Notes: a model not told the origin generated them from the sequence alone. DNA of 64,000 nt from Acidisarcina polymorpha (GCF_003330725.1 NZ_CP030840.1:4402001-4466000), one strand, 5' to 3'. Numbered from the stretch's first letter, positions 36,950-49,591 are shown. Translations and numbers: made by a program.

Positions 36950-37669
36950 TCAGGCCGGTGCAGTTTTTCTCTTCGGAGAGAATCTTCGCTTGTAGTAGGC
37001 CGTCCAAATCGCACTTACGGGAACGCCGACCATGGTGGGCCATAGCCAGACCCACCAGGCGGCGCCGAACCAGTGGGATAGATTTACCGCGGAGAACGCT
37101 GTCACGGCCGCGATGTAGCTGGCGATCATGCCTTGCATGTGAGCAAACCACCAAAACATTTTCTCTCCGGGCGGCCTCAGAAAAAGCGAGATCGAGGAAG
37201 AGCCCAGACGCATTCCGAGCAAGCCAAAGACGACAGAGACGACGCTGATGGTGTGCCCGGCTATCTGGATCAAGCCCACCCCCATCAATGCAGGTTTGAG
37301 GAAGCCCATTAAGAAGAGTAGAAAGCTCGAAAGAATCGTCACCCCGGCCGCCAGCCAATCCAGCGGCAGGGGCCGCCCTCCCTTGTAAAGTTCTTTCAAG
37401 TAGAGGATGCGATAGGCGGCAAAGCATGCATAGAAGCTGAAGACCGCAACCATCGCGAGGAAGAAGATGGGCAGGGCAAAGGACAGGATCAGCGCCGTTG
37501 CTCCCACTCCGGCCATCGCCCAGAAGTAAATTTTCCCCCAGCGGCGATGGTTCCTTCCTCCCTTGGCGGTAGCCAAAGCAACAGGAGCGCACAGGAACGC
37601 GATACATCCGCATGCGATATGCAAGGTGAGCAGAATCCGTAAGTAGGCTGGCCAGTTTTGATGCAGCAT
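36950..37669 (-). CDS. Seven-helix membrane protein, DUF2306-like
   Basis: A 239-residue inner-membrane protein with about seven hydrophobic segments (ILLTLHIACGCIAFLCAPVA; VGATALILSFALPIFFLAMV; VTILSSFLLFLMGFLKPALM; and others). The early KGGRNHRRWGKIYFWAMAG motif, with histidine and basic residues at the helix start, recalls the DUF2306 family of predicted membrane proteins; this is a tentative match. A basic tail ends it (KRRFSPKRK). Converges on the ThuA gene. Function unknown. Confidence 0.6.
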   Translation of the reverse strand: MLHQNWPAYLRILLTLHIACGCIAFLCAPVALATAKGGRNHRRWGKIYFWAMAGVGATALILSFALPIFFLAMVAVFSFYACFAAYRILYLKELYKGGRPLPLDWLAAGVTILSSFLLFLMGFLKPALMGVGLIQIAGHTISVVSVVFGLLGMRLGSSSISLFLRPPGEKMFWWFAHMQGMIASYIAAVTAFSAVNLSHWFGAAWWVWLWPTMVGVPVSAIWTAYYKRRFSPKRKTAPA

Positions 37670-37986
37670 CTCGCCCCCGATACGCGTCCCCGTCTGGATG
37701 TTACGATGCGGCGAAGTTCAAAGTTCAAGATCTTTGTGCCGAAGCCCCGGAGTCCATTCTGTTTTTACCCGCTACCGGACCGAAGGGCTACAGCACGGCC
37801 TCTAAGACTAGGTTTTCATTGGGCCTAGGTTGCATTTGCTTTGAGTTCGCTTGAAGATAGTGATTCATGACAAGCACTTCGCAATGGGTGTAGACCGAAG
37901 GGGCCGCCTCGATTGTTCTTCGTAGCGGATTTTATCGGGATGACGAACATACTTTGCCGGGTTCTTTCAGTGATAGTTGGGGCGAT
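37670..37986. other. Divergent intergenic region upstream of the MFS gene
   Basis: About 320 bases between the DUF2306-like gene and the MFS gene. No hairpin or gene recognised; promoters for both genes are expected. Confidence 0.4.
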
Positions 37987-39240
37987 ATGAAACTGCAGAT
38001 GAAATCTCGGCTTTCGTTGATGATGTTCCTGGAGTACTTCATCTGGGGCGCGTGGTATGTGACGGTTGGGACCTGGCTCGGGCAAGGGATGCACTTCTCT
38101 GGCGAGCAAATCGGATTAGCTGCCGGCACGACCGCGATCGGTGCGATTGCCTCGCCCTTTTTTATTGGACTTATCGCCGATAAATTGTTCGCCACCCAAA
38201 AAGTGCTGGCAGTGTTGCACGCTTTGGGCGCAGTGCTGCTCTTCCTCGCTTCTTCGCAGACTACGTTCGGTCCCATTTACTTGCTGGTGCTGCTTTATGC
38301 GGTCGCCTACATGCCCACTCTCGCTTTGACGAATTCGCTTGCATTTCGGCAGATGAGCGATCCAAAGCTGGAATTTGCACCAATCCGGGTTTTGGGCACC
38401 GGCGGATGGATCACGGCCGGGATCCTGGTTGGCTCGCTGCGGCTCGAAGCCACGGCCATGCCGCTGCGCCTGGCGGCGGGGGCTTCTCTGGCCATGGCGA
38501 TTTATTGCCTCACACTACCGAATACGCCACCGCTTGGCGCCACCAAGAAGTTCGGTATGCGAGATATCTTCCCCTCCGAAGTTCTGAACCTCTTTCGGGA
38601 GCGGTCCTTTGCCATCTTCGCACTCGCTTCGTTTCTAATCTGTATCCCACTGCAGTTTTATTACGCATTTACCAACCTCTTTTTGAACGAAATTGGGGTA
38701 AAGAACGCAGCCAGCAAAATGACCGGCGGCCAGATGTCGGAGCTTTTCTGCATGCTCCTGATCCCATGGTTCTTCCGGCGTCTCGGGGTCAAGTACATGC
38801 TGGTGGCGGGCATGTCCGCCTGGACGCTGCGCTATGCGCTCTTCGCCTACGGCAACCCCGGAGCCGGTGTGTGGATGCTGTGGCTCGGCATTCTCCTGCA
38901 TGGCATCTGCTATGACTTCTTCTTTGTAACGGGGCAGATTTATATCGACAGAAAGTCCTCGCCCGCCTTCCGCGCCGCGGCTCAGGGCACGATCACGCTG
39001 ATTACTTATGGGCTAGGAATGCTGCTTGGCTCGTGGCTTTCCGGCAGGGTCGTCGATTTCTATGTGCGGACTGGCGCCGACGGGCTGGTCACTCACGCGT
39101 GGAGACCTATCTGGCTGTTTTCGGCCGGATGTTCGGCAGTCGTGTTGTTGCTGTTCTTCCTGACCTTCTCGGGCAAAGAGGCGGACGCTTCGATGCGCGG
39201 GGTTCCTACGGAAGAAATGGCCGAAGGCGTCCCGCTGTAA
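37987..39240 (+). CDS. MFS transporter, nucleoside:H+ symporter-like
   Basis: The start is taken at the ATG at 37987; the open frame extends upstream to a TTG without support. The 417-residue protein has twelve hydrophobic segments. MKSRLSLMMFLEYFIWGAWY and VTVGTWLGQGMHFSGEQIGL at the N-terminus, then LAFRQMSDPKLEFAPIRVLG and GTGGWITAGILVG, match the nucleoside:H+ symporter (NupG/XapB-like) branch of the major facilitator superfamily. It probably imports a nucleoside or small sugar-like molecule using the proton gradient. The gene converges on uvrC. No catabolic gene is adjacent. Confidence 0.8.
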   Translation: MKLQMKSRLSLMMFLEYFIWGAWYVTVGTWLGQGMHFSGEQIGLAAGTTAIGAIASPFFIGLIADKLFATQKVLAVLHALGAVLLFLASSQTTFGPIYLLVLLYAVAYMPTLALTNSLAFRQMSDPKLEFAPIRVLGTGGWITAGILVGSLRLEATAMPLRLAAGASLAMAIYCLTLPNTPPLGATKKFGMRDIFPSEVLNLFRERSFAIFALASFLICIPLQFYYAFTNLFLNEIGVKNAASKMTGGQMSELFCMLLIPWFFRRLGVKYMLVAGMSAWTLRYALFAYGNPGAGVWMLWLGILLHGICYDFFFVTGQIYIDRKSSPAFRAAAQGTITLITYGLGMLLGSWLSGRVVDFYVRTGADGLVTHAWRPIWLFSAGCSAVVLLLFFLTFSGKEADASMRGVPTEEMAEGVPL

Positions 39241-39306
39241 ACTTGCGCCGAAGTGTCGGCTGCGAGCGGCAATTCCACGGCAGATCACCATGCGGAACAG
39301 CCCCGG

Positions 39307-41277
39307 CTATTCGGAGTTATTCAAGATAGGAAATGCATTCGCCCGCGCCGGTTCCGGAGGATGGAAGAAGCTGTGGATGGCATCGGCTGTCTTGCGCGGG
39401 ACGACGGCGGTCAATGCGGAGATATCCGCTTCTTTGACGCTGCGCACGCTTCCAAAGTGTTCGACAAGGCGGGTGCGGGTAAGTGCGCCGACTCCAGGAA
39501 TCGAGAGCAGCTCCGAATCGCGGTCTCTCATCTCGCGGCGCTTGCGGTGATAGGTGACGGCGAACCGGTGGGACTCATCGCGCACCCGCTGCACCAGGTG
39601 CAATACCGGAGACCGGCGGTCAAGCACGATCGGGTCATCTTCCTGACCGTAGAGGTAGATGATCTCTTCTCTCTTTGCGATGGAAGCGAGCGGCTGGGTG
39701 GTGATCCCCAGTGATTCCAAGGCTGCTGCGGCGGCGTGAAGCTGGCCCAGGCCGCCGTCGATCAAGATCAGGCTGGGTAAGGGCTTCTGCTCTTCGACGA
39801 GACGCCTATACCGGCGGGTGACGACCTCGTGCATGGAGGCGAAATCGTCCACCCCCTCCACGGTCTTGATCTGAAACTTTCGATACGCCGACTTGTTCAT
39901 CGCGCCGTCCTCCCAAACAACCATGGAGGCGACCGTCTCCGCGCCTTGAATGTGAGAGATGTCAAAGCATTCAATGCGGCGGGGGAGTTCAGGCAGCATA
40001 AGGATATCCTGCAGGGTCTCCTGGATTACTTTCTGACTGGGCTGAAAGACGCGAAAGCGCTGATCGAAGCTCTGTTTCGCATTCTGGCCGGCGAGGTCGA
40101 CGAGCGAGCGTTTTTCTCCGCGCTGCGGGACGGCCAGCTCGATCTTGTGACCGGTTCGTTCGCAAAGCAGGGTCGCGAGCGCGGGCCGGTCGGCAAAATC
40201 GACCGGCACATAGATGCTCCGCGGCACATATTGCTGGTCAATGTAGAGCTGTTTGAGCAGAGCAGAGAAGAATGCTCCCGCTTCAAATGGCAGGGGTGCG
40301 GGTGCGGGTCCGGCCAAGCCGGCGGCATCCGCCGAAGCGATCGGTGCCGCGCCGGGTTCGGCGGAATACGCAATCACGTCGGTGTCGGTATCCGGTTCCA
40401 GAAAATCCGGCAGATCTTCCCAGAAGAACTCGCGCCGATCGACGATCTTTCCCCCGCGCATGTGAAAGAGATTGACGGCGACCATACCGTTTTCGTAGTG
40501 ATAGCCAAAGACATCGGATTCATCCCCATCGGCGGTCGCGATGCGCTGCTTGTCTTGCATCTGATTGACGGTAATGAGCAGGTCGCGATACTTTGCGGCG
40601 AGCTCGAACTGCTCGTTGACGGCAGCCTCGTTCATGCGCTGTTCGATTGAGCGGCCAAGTTCCGCTTGGCGCCCCTCAAGAAACATCTGCGCGTCGCGGA
40701 CCGCCTCCCGGTAGATTTCAGGAGTCGTCAGCGACTCGACGCAGGGTCCAAGGCAGCGTTTGATGTAGTACTGCAGGCAGGGGCGGCTGTGATAACGCGA
40801 GAGATCGAGCTTGCAACTCGGCAGCAGAAAACTGCGGTGGATCAACTCCACGATACGGTGGGCGAGGTTGCCGGGAAAATAGGGTCCGTAATAGGCGCTG
40901 CCATCTTTGCGCAGCTTTCGAGTCACGAATACCTTGGGATGACGGTCACCCAGCGTGAGCTTCACATAGGGATAGGTCTTGTCGTCACGTAGAAGAATAT
41001 TGAAGCGCGGCTTTCGCTGCTTGATGAGGTTGTTTTCAAGCGCAAGGGCCTCACGTTCGTTATCGACCAGGATGTAGTCGAGGTCGACCGCCTCGCGCAT
41101 CAGAGACCCGGTCTTGGCGTTCGCCTGGGAGGCCTCAAGCAGGTAGGAGCGAACGCGAGAGCGGAGATTTTTAGCCTTCCCGACGTAGATGACCTCGCCG
41201 TCGCCGTTTTTATAGAGATAGACCCCGGGTCGGGTGGGTAGGGTCCGGATTTTTTCCTGAAGGTCCATGGGGTACAT
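39307..41277 (-). CDS. uvrC: Excinuclease ABC subunit C
   Basis: A 656-residue nucleotide-excision repair nuclease that makes the two cuts beside damage after UvrA and UvrB load. The N-terminal GIY-YIG domain shows GVYLYKNGDGEVIYVGKAKN; the Cys cluster RPCLQYYIKRCLGPC follows; the UVR motif is near FELAAKYRDL; the RNase H-like C-terminal nuclease has RIECFDISHIQGAETVASMV and LILIDGGLGQLHAA; and a HhH pair ends it (LLSIPGVGALTRTRLVEHFG). Residues 301-330 form an Ala/Pro-rich insert absent from E. coli UvrC. Monocistronic; uvrA is 2.6 kb further right on the same strand. Confidence 0.96.
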   Translation of the reverse strand: MYPMDLQEKIRTLPTRPGVYLYKNGDGEVIYVGKAKNLRSRVRSYLLEASQANAKTGSLMREAVDLDYILVDNEREALALENNLIKQRKPRFNILLRDDKTYPYVKLTLGDRHPKVFVTRKLRKDGSAYYGPYFPGNLAHRIVELIHRSFLLPSCKLDLSRYHSRPCLQYYIKRCLGPCVESLTTPEIYREAVRDAQMFLEGRQAELGRSIEQRMNEAAVNEQFELAAKYRDLLITVNQMQDKQRIATADGDESDVFGYHYENGMVAVNLFHMRGGKIVDRREFFWEDLPDFLEPDTDTDVIAYSAEPGAAPIASADAAGLAGPAPAPLPFEAGAFFSALLKQLYIDQQYVPRSIYVPVDFADRPALATLLCERTGHKIELAVPQRGEKRSLVDLAGQNAKQSFDQRFRVFQPSQKVIQETLQDILMLPELPRRIECFDISHIQGAETVASMVVWEDGAMNKSAYRKFQIKTVEGVDDFASMHEVVTRRYRRLVEEQKPLPSLILIDGGLGQLHAAAAALESLGITTQPLASIAKREEIIYLYGQEDDPIVLDRRSPVLHLVQRVRDESHRFAVTYHRKRREMRDRDSELLSIPGVGALTRTRLVEHFGSVRSVKEADISALTAVVPRKTADAIHSFFHPPEPARANAFPILNNSE

Positions 41278-41520
41278 TTCTATTTTATTCGCTATCAGGA
41301 CCTCCCGGATTTTCGAGCATAAAATGTAATAAATACGCAGCCAGGCTCATTGGAGGCGCATAATGATTCGCTAAGCGCTTTCTTTCGAACTGGCGAGAGA
41401 TCAATCGCAGGATGGCGTTAGGGATGCTACCGATAAGGCTTGATGAAGTCCATTACATCGGACTTCGCCATACAACACAGTCAATGAGCGTGCCCAGCCG
41501 CGCAGATGGAGTTCGTTTCG

Positions 41521-42264
41521 ATGCCTCAGATTTCCCCAAAACTAAAGAGAGTCTGTTCTTTCGCTGTTGTTGTGGCTACCGGCGCAATGTTCGTAACCAG
41601 CGGTTGCGCGACCAAAAACTATGTCCGCAACCAGACCGCCCCAGTGGTCCAGAAGACGAATGAACTGGATGATGCGACCGCGACCAACACTCGCAACATT
41701 CGTGATGTCGATTCACGGGCGCAGTCTGGAATCGCGCAAGCGCAACAGTCTGCAAATTCCGCTTCGCAGAGTGCGCAGGCCGCCGGTCAATCGGCTGCTC
41801 AGGCCCAACAGCAGGCGCAGGAAGCCGTCAACCGCGCCGATTCTCTGGCCAGCGTCGTGGCTGGTTTGGATACCTACAAGCAGGTCAGCGATGTTGCCGT
41901 GAACTTCGGCTTCGACAAGGCGGAGTTGACGAAGGAAAGCAAGGCCGAACTCGATCAGTTGGGGGCGCAACTCGGATCGACGAAAAGCTACATTCTGCAA
42001 GTCACCGGGGGTACGGATTCAGTGGGGTCGGCGGACTATAACTACGACTTGAGCCAACGGCGCGCGTCAGCGGTCGTCCAGTATCTGGCCGCCAAGTACA
42101 ACATCCCGCCCCACCGTTTTTACTTGATCGGCATCGGGAAGGATAAGGAAGTGGCTCCGAATACCACCGCCGCCGGCCGGGCAAAGAACCGGAGAGTTGA
42201 GATACAACTGCTATCGAACGATGCGGCGTTGGCGGCGGGACAGACGGTCTCTCAAGCCCGCTAG
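41521..42264 (+). CDS. OmpA-family (Pal-like) outer-membrane lipoprotein
   Basis: The start is the ATG at 41521 with ggag upstream; an earlier ATG overlaps this ribosome site. The 247-residue protein has a lipoprotein signal ending TSGC, with lipidated Cys29. Residues about 55-125 are Ala/Gln/Ser-rich and probably a coiled coil, like Lpp-type spacers. The C-terminal OmpA domain has VNFGFDKAELTKESKAELDQ, GGTDSVGSADYNYDLSQRRA and GRAKNRRVEIQLL, the residues used to bind diaminopimelate of peptidoglycan. It probably anchors the outer membrane to the wall. Monocistronic; converges on pyrE. Confidence 0.88.
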   Translation: MPQISPKLKRVCSFAVVVATGAMFVTSGCATKNYVRNQTAPVVQKTNELDDATATNTRNIRDVDSRAQSGIAQAQQSANSASQSAQAAGQSAAQAQQQAQEAVNRADSLASVVAGLDTYKQVSDVAVNFGFDKAELTKESKAELDQLGAQLGSTKSYILQVTGGTDSVGSADYNYDLSQRRASAVVQYLAAKYNIPPHRFYLIGIGKDKEVAPNTTAAGRAKNRRVEIQLLSNDAALAAGQTVSQAR

Positions 42265-42296
42265 CCGACTTTACCGAATCGTTTGGACATTGCTAG

Positions 42297-42899
42297 TTAA
42301 AGCGCGAGGTGGCTGACATGTTCAGCCCTCACTTCGTTGGCAGTGAAGAGACTGAAGAAGGGCGCTTCCCCTGCGGCGGCCTGGACCGCAGCGCGACCCT
42401 TAGCCTCTTCGCGTTCGACCAGACATATCGCCGCAATAACCTTCATCTCAGCTTCCTGCGCGGCTTCAATAGCATGGATGGTGGAAGCGCCAGTTGTACA
42501 TACATCATCCACGATAATCACTGGGGCGCCCTTCTCCAGAAATCCTTCGATCCTGCGTCCGGTGCCGTGGGTTTTCTCGGCTTTTCTCACGAGAAATCCA
42601 TGAATGAACGCTGCCCCGGGATGTTGTTGCGCATGCCAGGCGCTGGCTGAGGCAAGGTTTGAGACAACGGGATCGGCTCCTAGAGTGAGACCGCCAATCG
42701 CAGCAGGTTTCAGCTTCTGATGATGGATGAGGTCGAGCATGGCAAGCCCAGTGAGGCGCCCGCCCTCGGCGTGCAGGGTGGTCGTTCTGCAATCGATGTA
42801 GTAGTCACTGGTGCCGCCCGAGGAGAGCTTGAATTCTCCAAGCTTGAAGGAGGTGCGGGCGAGGAGGGTGAGCAGGGCTTCTCGATGAGTCATCTTCAT
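42297..42899 (-). CDS. pyrE: Orotate phosphoribosyltransferase
   Basis: A 200-residue cytoplasmic enzyme converting orotate and PRPP to OMP in pyrimidine synthesis. It has FKLSSGGTSDYYIDCRTTTL near the N-terminus and the PRPP-binding loop VIIVDDVCTTGASTIHAIEA. The lysine-rich flexible loop area (FLVRKAEKTHGTGRRIEG) is present. Length is normal for the family. It follows the CPBP protease gene after only 40 bases and is probably in the uvrA operon. Confidence 0.95.
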   Translation of the reverse strand: MKMTHREALLTLLARTSFKLGEFKLSSGGTSDYYIDCRTTTLHAEGGRLTGLAMLDLIHHQKLKPAAIGGLTLGADPVVSNLASASAWHAQQHPGAAFIHGFLVRKAEKTHGTGRRIEGFLEKGAPVIIVDDVCTTGASTIHAIEAAQEAEMKVIAAICLVEREEAKGRAAVQAAAGEAPFFSLFTANEVRAEHVSHLAL

Positions 42900-42939
42900 G
42901 TGTGGATACCTGGTCTAAGATTTTATCGATGTGGCCACT

Positions 42940-43865
42940 TCAGCTGTTCAGCTTGTCCAGGTGGCGGAAACCGTCACTGGCGACGAGCATTCCGGCAAAC
43001 AGACAGAAGTTGTAGGTTGCATGAACAAGCGTGCTGGCGGCGAGCGAGTTCATCGCGAGTCGCACGATGCAGAGCGCGATACTGACAAAGCCGATCAGCA
43101 ACACCGGCGCCCAGGCATAGGAAACCTGCAAGGAATGCAAGAGCGCAAAGGGCGCGCTGGTAAGCAGGATCGAGACGGGAATCCCAACCATCGCTGCCGC
43201 TGCATGCGAGATGCGGTGGCTGCGTTCCCACCGGCGAAAGGTGTTGGTCAGAGAGGGCAACAGAAATCCGCGGAAAGCCAGCTCTTCAATGAGCGGGGCG
43301 CAGGTAGTACCGAAGACGAACATCAACCACGCCCCCGTGGTGCTGTGCATCAAGTCATTGAGGATCGGCGCTTCCTTCGGCATGGGAAGGTAATTGCTCG
43401 CAAGACTGCTGGCGAGACCGAGAAGAATTCCAACCGCCAGAAGAACGATCCATCGCTTGCCTACGGCGGGGAAGTTCCATTGAATTGCTTTCCAAAACGG
43501 GTGGTGCCATATTGCGCCAAAGATGACCGTAGTCAATCCGAGCAGGATGAGATATTGCAGCGCTTGAGCGGGAATCATCAGCCGCGCATCGCTTGCCAGG
43601 CTGAGGTAGCTTTCGTGTCGGAAGGGAGGCAGCTGGTGGCCGATGGCCACGGTTGCCAACTCTCCCGCAAACAGGATCAAGATGGCCAAAATGAAAAAGA
43701 GGCAGGTATGCACGAGACCGGGAATGTCCTCGAACCTGGAGAGTGGTGGTCCGGCAAATTCCTCGGCATAGCGGTTCAGGATCGGCTCGAGCTCCGGCTG
43801 GCCGCCCTGGTCCGGCGGCAAATTCGTCCCCAGGTTCCAATCGGTCTGTGAAACGGGATCCAGCA

Positions 43866-43866
<1 letters not shown>
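42940..43866 (-). CDS. CPBP family intramembrane glutamic protease
   Basis: A 308-residue membrane protein with about eight hydrophobic segments. Motif 1 is EELAFRGFLLPSL, motif 2 has the histidine in FALLHSLQVSYAW, and a third histidine lies in STLVHATYNFCL, as expected for Rce1/CPBP (CAAX-like) proteases. The substrate is unknown. Its ATG overlaps the uvrA stop by one base (TAATG), a strong sign of translational coupling. The N-terminal 60 residues are soluble. It is followed 40 bases later by pyrE. Confidence 0.88.
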
Positions 43867-46784
<2,918 letters not shown>

Positions 46785-47063
46785 TTTGGAATTACAAGAA
46801 GATTCCGGAAAAGAGCGCACGCGAAATTGGCTAGTGCCAAGCGATTGCAGACTTCTCCCAGCTAGAATGGATTCTTAAGCCCTTAACGTATCTTATTCGG
46901 CAATAGAAACGGGGGTCAATCTTGCTCGGGCTTCTGCGACAATGTGCGTGGGCAGATTGTCGTTATGCGGCATCCAACTGAATGGAAATGCCCCTCTATA
47001 TAGGCGCGAGCGCCGATCATTATGAGTCGGCGCATAGATGTTTACTTTGTTTTCGAGGCCAAG

Positions 47064-47231
47064 ATGCAGGACTTTATCAATACTTTGGTGCTGATATGTG
47101 CAGCGATCGCGTCTCTGGGGCTGGGTGTTCTGCTGGCGTTCGCCGTGTGCAAGGGCGCTTTTATCCTGCTACGATCGCAGGCCGATGTGCCAGCGCCGGT
47201 TCCATCCAAGGCGCAAACCGCTGAAGTGTAA
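47064..47231 (+). CDS. Small single-pass membrane protein
   Basis: A 55-residue protein starting at an ATG with gagg five bases upstream; the open frame begins earlier at 47022 but without a ribosome site. One long hydrophobic segment (TLVLICAAIASLGLGVLLAF and on to FILL) spans most of it, followed by a short Pro/Ala tail. Similar short proteins upstream of STN-like genes are not known to me. Convergent with the STN-domain gene. Probably a real small membrane protein; function unknown. Confidence 0.5.
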   Translation: MQDFINTLVLICAAIASLGLGVLLAFAVCKGAFILLRSQADVPAPVPSKAQTAEV

Positions 47232-47382
47232 GCTCACCTCTAATTATTCGGCTTCCGACCCGTTGTTTACGGAACTTCTGCGTCCCCTCAGCTGGCGAAC
47301 TCCCCGCATAGTAGCGTTTAGGCCGGATGGCGCAGGATGATCGCACTCTTCAGCCGCTCAGCCCTCCGTTCCAGGATAACCT

Positions 47383-48408
47383 CTACTGGGGCGCATTGCC
47401 ATTCGGTTGTTGCTGCTGCCGGATCCGTTGAAGCTCCTGCAGTATCTCCTGAGGAGAGCGAGGCTGCTGCGGGTTTGATCCGTCGTTAGCCGGTCCGGAA
47501 TTTTGCGGGCTTCCTGGAAGCGGTTGAGCAGGCTCGATCGGAGGGGTCTGTGGGACATCCTGATCGGCATCTTCGTCGTCCTCACCATTGCTGCTTCGAA
47601 CCGGCGCCGCCGATGCGGAGGCGGTTGTGGTGCGCGGGGACAAGGTCAATTCTCGTGGAGCGCCGCCTGCGCTATCGCCGACCATGACGATGTTGTACCC
47701 CGAGCCATCGAGCAGCGCCATGAGAACGTCCCGCGCCTCGCCGGGTCCGTAGCTGCCAAAGACGCGTTCGTCTTTGGTGAGGCCTTCGATCTTCATCCCA
47801 GTCGAGCCGGAGATCTGGTGCAAGATCTCAGCCAGACCTGAATTGTCCGCTTTAATGGCCAAAGTATGAGCAATGATCGTGACTTGGGCCGGCTTTGCGG
47901 GTTGCAGCAGTAGGGATTCTTTGGCAGGTCCTGTGCTTATCTGAACGGGTTGCGGGGCCGGAGTCGAGACCATCGGTTGCGTCCTCACCGGGCTTCCGCT
48001 CTCGGGGGATGGGGTTGGAGACGCCCCTCGACTCTGGCGCTGAGCGCGGAACAGCTGGGCTATCGCCGACTGCCGCAGGGAGCTATTAGGGTAGTTCACC
48101 AGGAACTGCTGGATTGCCGATGCGCGGACGGCGGAATCGGGCTCGTTGACGGCTGCGGAAAAAGCCGCCATCTCCTCTGGATTGGTGGAGACAGCTTGTC
48201 CTTGCCTGGGCCCTCCTTGGGGGAACTGAGGCTGCGCCAAGGCTGCCGCCGAGCAGAGCAGGACGGCGAGGAGAACTGCTGACAGCGTCAGCGGCGCTAT
48301 GAAAAGAAACCATGTACGTGTGCAGCCTGCAGACAACAAAGGATCGTGGTCGATCTCAACCGACCCCGCCTTATTCTCTAGCTGCATCAAAATGCTCATT
48401 GATTGCAT
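47383..48408 (-). CDS. STN-domain (secretin/TonB N-terminal-like) secreted protein
   Basis: A 341-residue protein with a long n-region, then a hydrophobic signal (FLFIAPLTLSAVLLAVLLCS region). Residues about 70-120 form helices (SAVRASAIQQFLVNYPN). A short domain at about 180-255, VTIIAHTLAIKADNSGLAEI and LHQISGSTGMKIEGLTKDER, then VLMALLDGSGYNIVMVG, matches the STN short domain found at the N-terminus of secretins and TonB receptors. Here no secretin core follows; a Pro/Gln-rich tail ends the protein. It could be a periplasmic accessory domain of a pilus or secretion machine. Start uncertain among several Met codons. Confidence 0.6.
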   Translation of the reverse strand: MQSMSILMQLENKAGSVEIDHDPLLSAGCTRTWFLFIAPLTLSAVLLAVLLCSAAALAQPQFPQGGPRQGQAVSTNPEEMAAFSAAVNEPDSAVRASAIQQFLVNYPNSSLRQSAIAQLFRAQRQSRGASPTPSPESGSPVRTQPMVSTPAPQPVQISTGPAKESLLLQPAKPAQVTIIAHTLAIKADNSGLAEILHQISGSTGMKIEGLTKDERVFGSYGPGEARDVLMALLDGSGYNIVMVGDSAGGAPRELTLSPRTTTASASAAPVRSSNGEDDEDADQDVPQTPPIEPAQPLPGSPQNSGPANDGSNPQQPRSPQEILQELQRIRQQQQPNGNAPQ

Positions 48409-48586
48409 TCACCCGAATTGCGACGAGGGGAAACTTGCGAGCCAAACTCCACCGATTGGCTCTGTATGTATAGACTAGCAGTGGTTTGGTTTCGTTCGCG
48501 ATATTTGAACGTGTCTCTTGAACGGTATTTGGCCGAGCGATCCAGAACTGGACCAGAATGATTGCGAACGGCGTGAAGAGGAACCG

Positions 48587-49591
48587 GTGCCATTCATACG
48601 AACCAAGATCGGGATTCTGACTCTTGCCATGTTCTCGCTGATGGTAGCGCCTGTGGCGGTGGCAGTTTCCTGCACCACTCAGTCTCAGATGACCGAGGCC
48701 GAACGTAATTCGCTGGTCCAGTCGGCGAAGAGCCTGGCTGCCCTGGTACAGAATGGTGATGTCGCCGGGTTGAAGGCCATGACCATTCCCAGCGTTGCGG
48801 AGCGCTTCGACTCGATTGCGGCAGCGGTGGAGTCGGCTTCCCCCTTGATTCAGAGGGGCTCCTTGACGGTCGAAGCAGTGTACTTGCTGAATTCCTCCGA
48901 TCTGAAGACCACCGAGGAGGAAACCCAGTTCTTTTGTGGAGGAGCGAATGCACATGAAGTGGTGCTGACGATTCCCAGGATCCCACCCGGAAAGTATGCC
49001 CTCACCGTCCTTCACGCCAGCGGCGTCGATGCGCCGCAGGTGATTACCTTCATCCTCTCGGAGGGTGGATCGGGAGCAGCGTCGTGGAAGCTGGCTGGGT
49101 CGTTTATTCACCCATTGACTTCGGCAGGCCACGACGGCGTGTGGTATTGGAACCAGGCGCGTGAGTTCGCCAGGAAGAAGCAGAACTGGAATGCCTACTT
49201 TTATTATCAGACTGCCGCCTATTTACTGGCGCCTGTATATTTCATTTCGAGTCCGAACTTGGACAAACTCCTGAAAGAGCAGGCCGCGGTGGCGCCACCT
49301 GGGCTCCCGACCAGCACTCAGCCGATGCTGGTGAGCGCTGGTGGTCAGAACTTTGAGATCGACGATATGCACACCGACAGTTCTTTGGGAAGCTTGGATC
49401 TAGTGATCGACTACAAGACCCAGGACACCTCGGATCCAGTCGCCAGCCGGACCAGGAACATCGATCTGATGAAGGCGCTCCTGGCGCAGCATCCTGAATT
49501 GAAGGATGGCTTTCATGGTCTATGGGCCTACGCTAACGCACCCAACCAAAGACCGTTCGCCAATGAGCTGGCTATGGGACAAATTCAATGA
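48587..49591 (+). CDS. Putative lipoprotein or secreted protein of unknown function
   Basis: The start is set at a GTG at 48587, preceded by agagga; the longer frame starts at an unsupported TTG. The 334-residue protein has a signal segment (IGILTLAMFSLMVAPVAVAV) followed by SC, so lipidation is possible. The mature part is mixed: RNSLVQSAKSLAALVQNGDV near the N-terminus, then a helical WYWNQAREFARKKQNWNAYF with YYQTAAYLLAPVYF. I do not recognise the family. It is divergent from the STN-domain gene and 100 bases upstream of the nitroreductase gene on the same strand. Confidence 0.55.
   Translation: MPFIRTKIGILTLAMFSLMVAPVAVAVSCTTQSQMTEAERNSLVQSAKSLAALVQNGDVAGLKAMTIPSVAERFDSIAAAVESASPLIQRGSLTVEAVYLLNSSDLKTTEEETQFFCGGANAHEVVLTIPRIPPGKYALTVLHASGVDAPQVITFILSEGGSGAASWKLAGSFIHPLTSAGHDGVWYWNQAREFARKKQNWNAYFYYQTAAYLLAPVYFISSPNLDKLLKEQAAVAPPGLPTSTQPMLVSAGGQNFEIDDMHTDSSLGSLDLVIDYKTQDTSDPVASRTRNIDLMKALLAQHPELKDGFHGLWAYANAPNQRPFANELAMGQIQ

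Noticed and set aside
36270-37613. 447-codon minus-strand frame over the ThuA and DUF2306-like genes
   Set aside because: It crosses two better-supported genes and has no family likeness.
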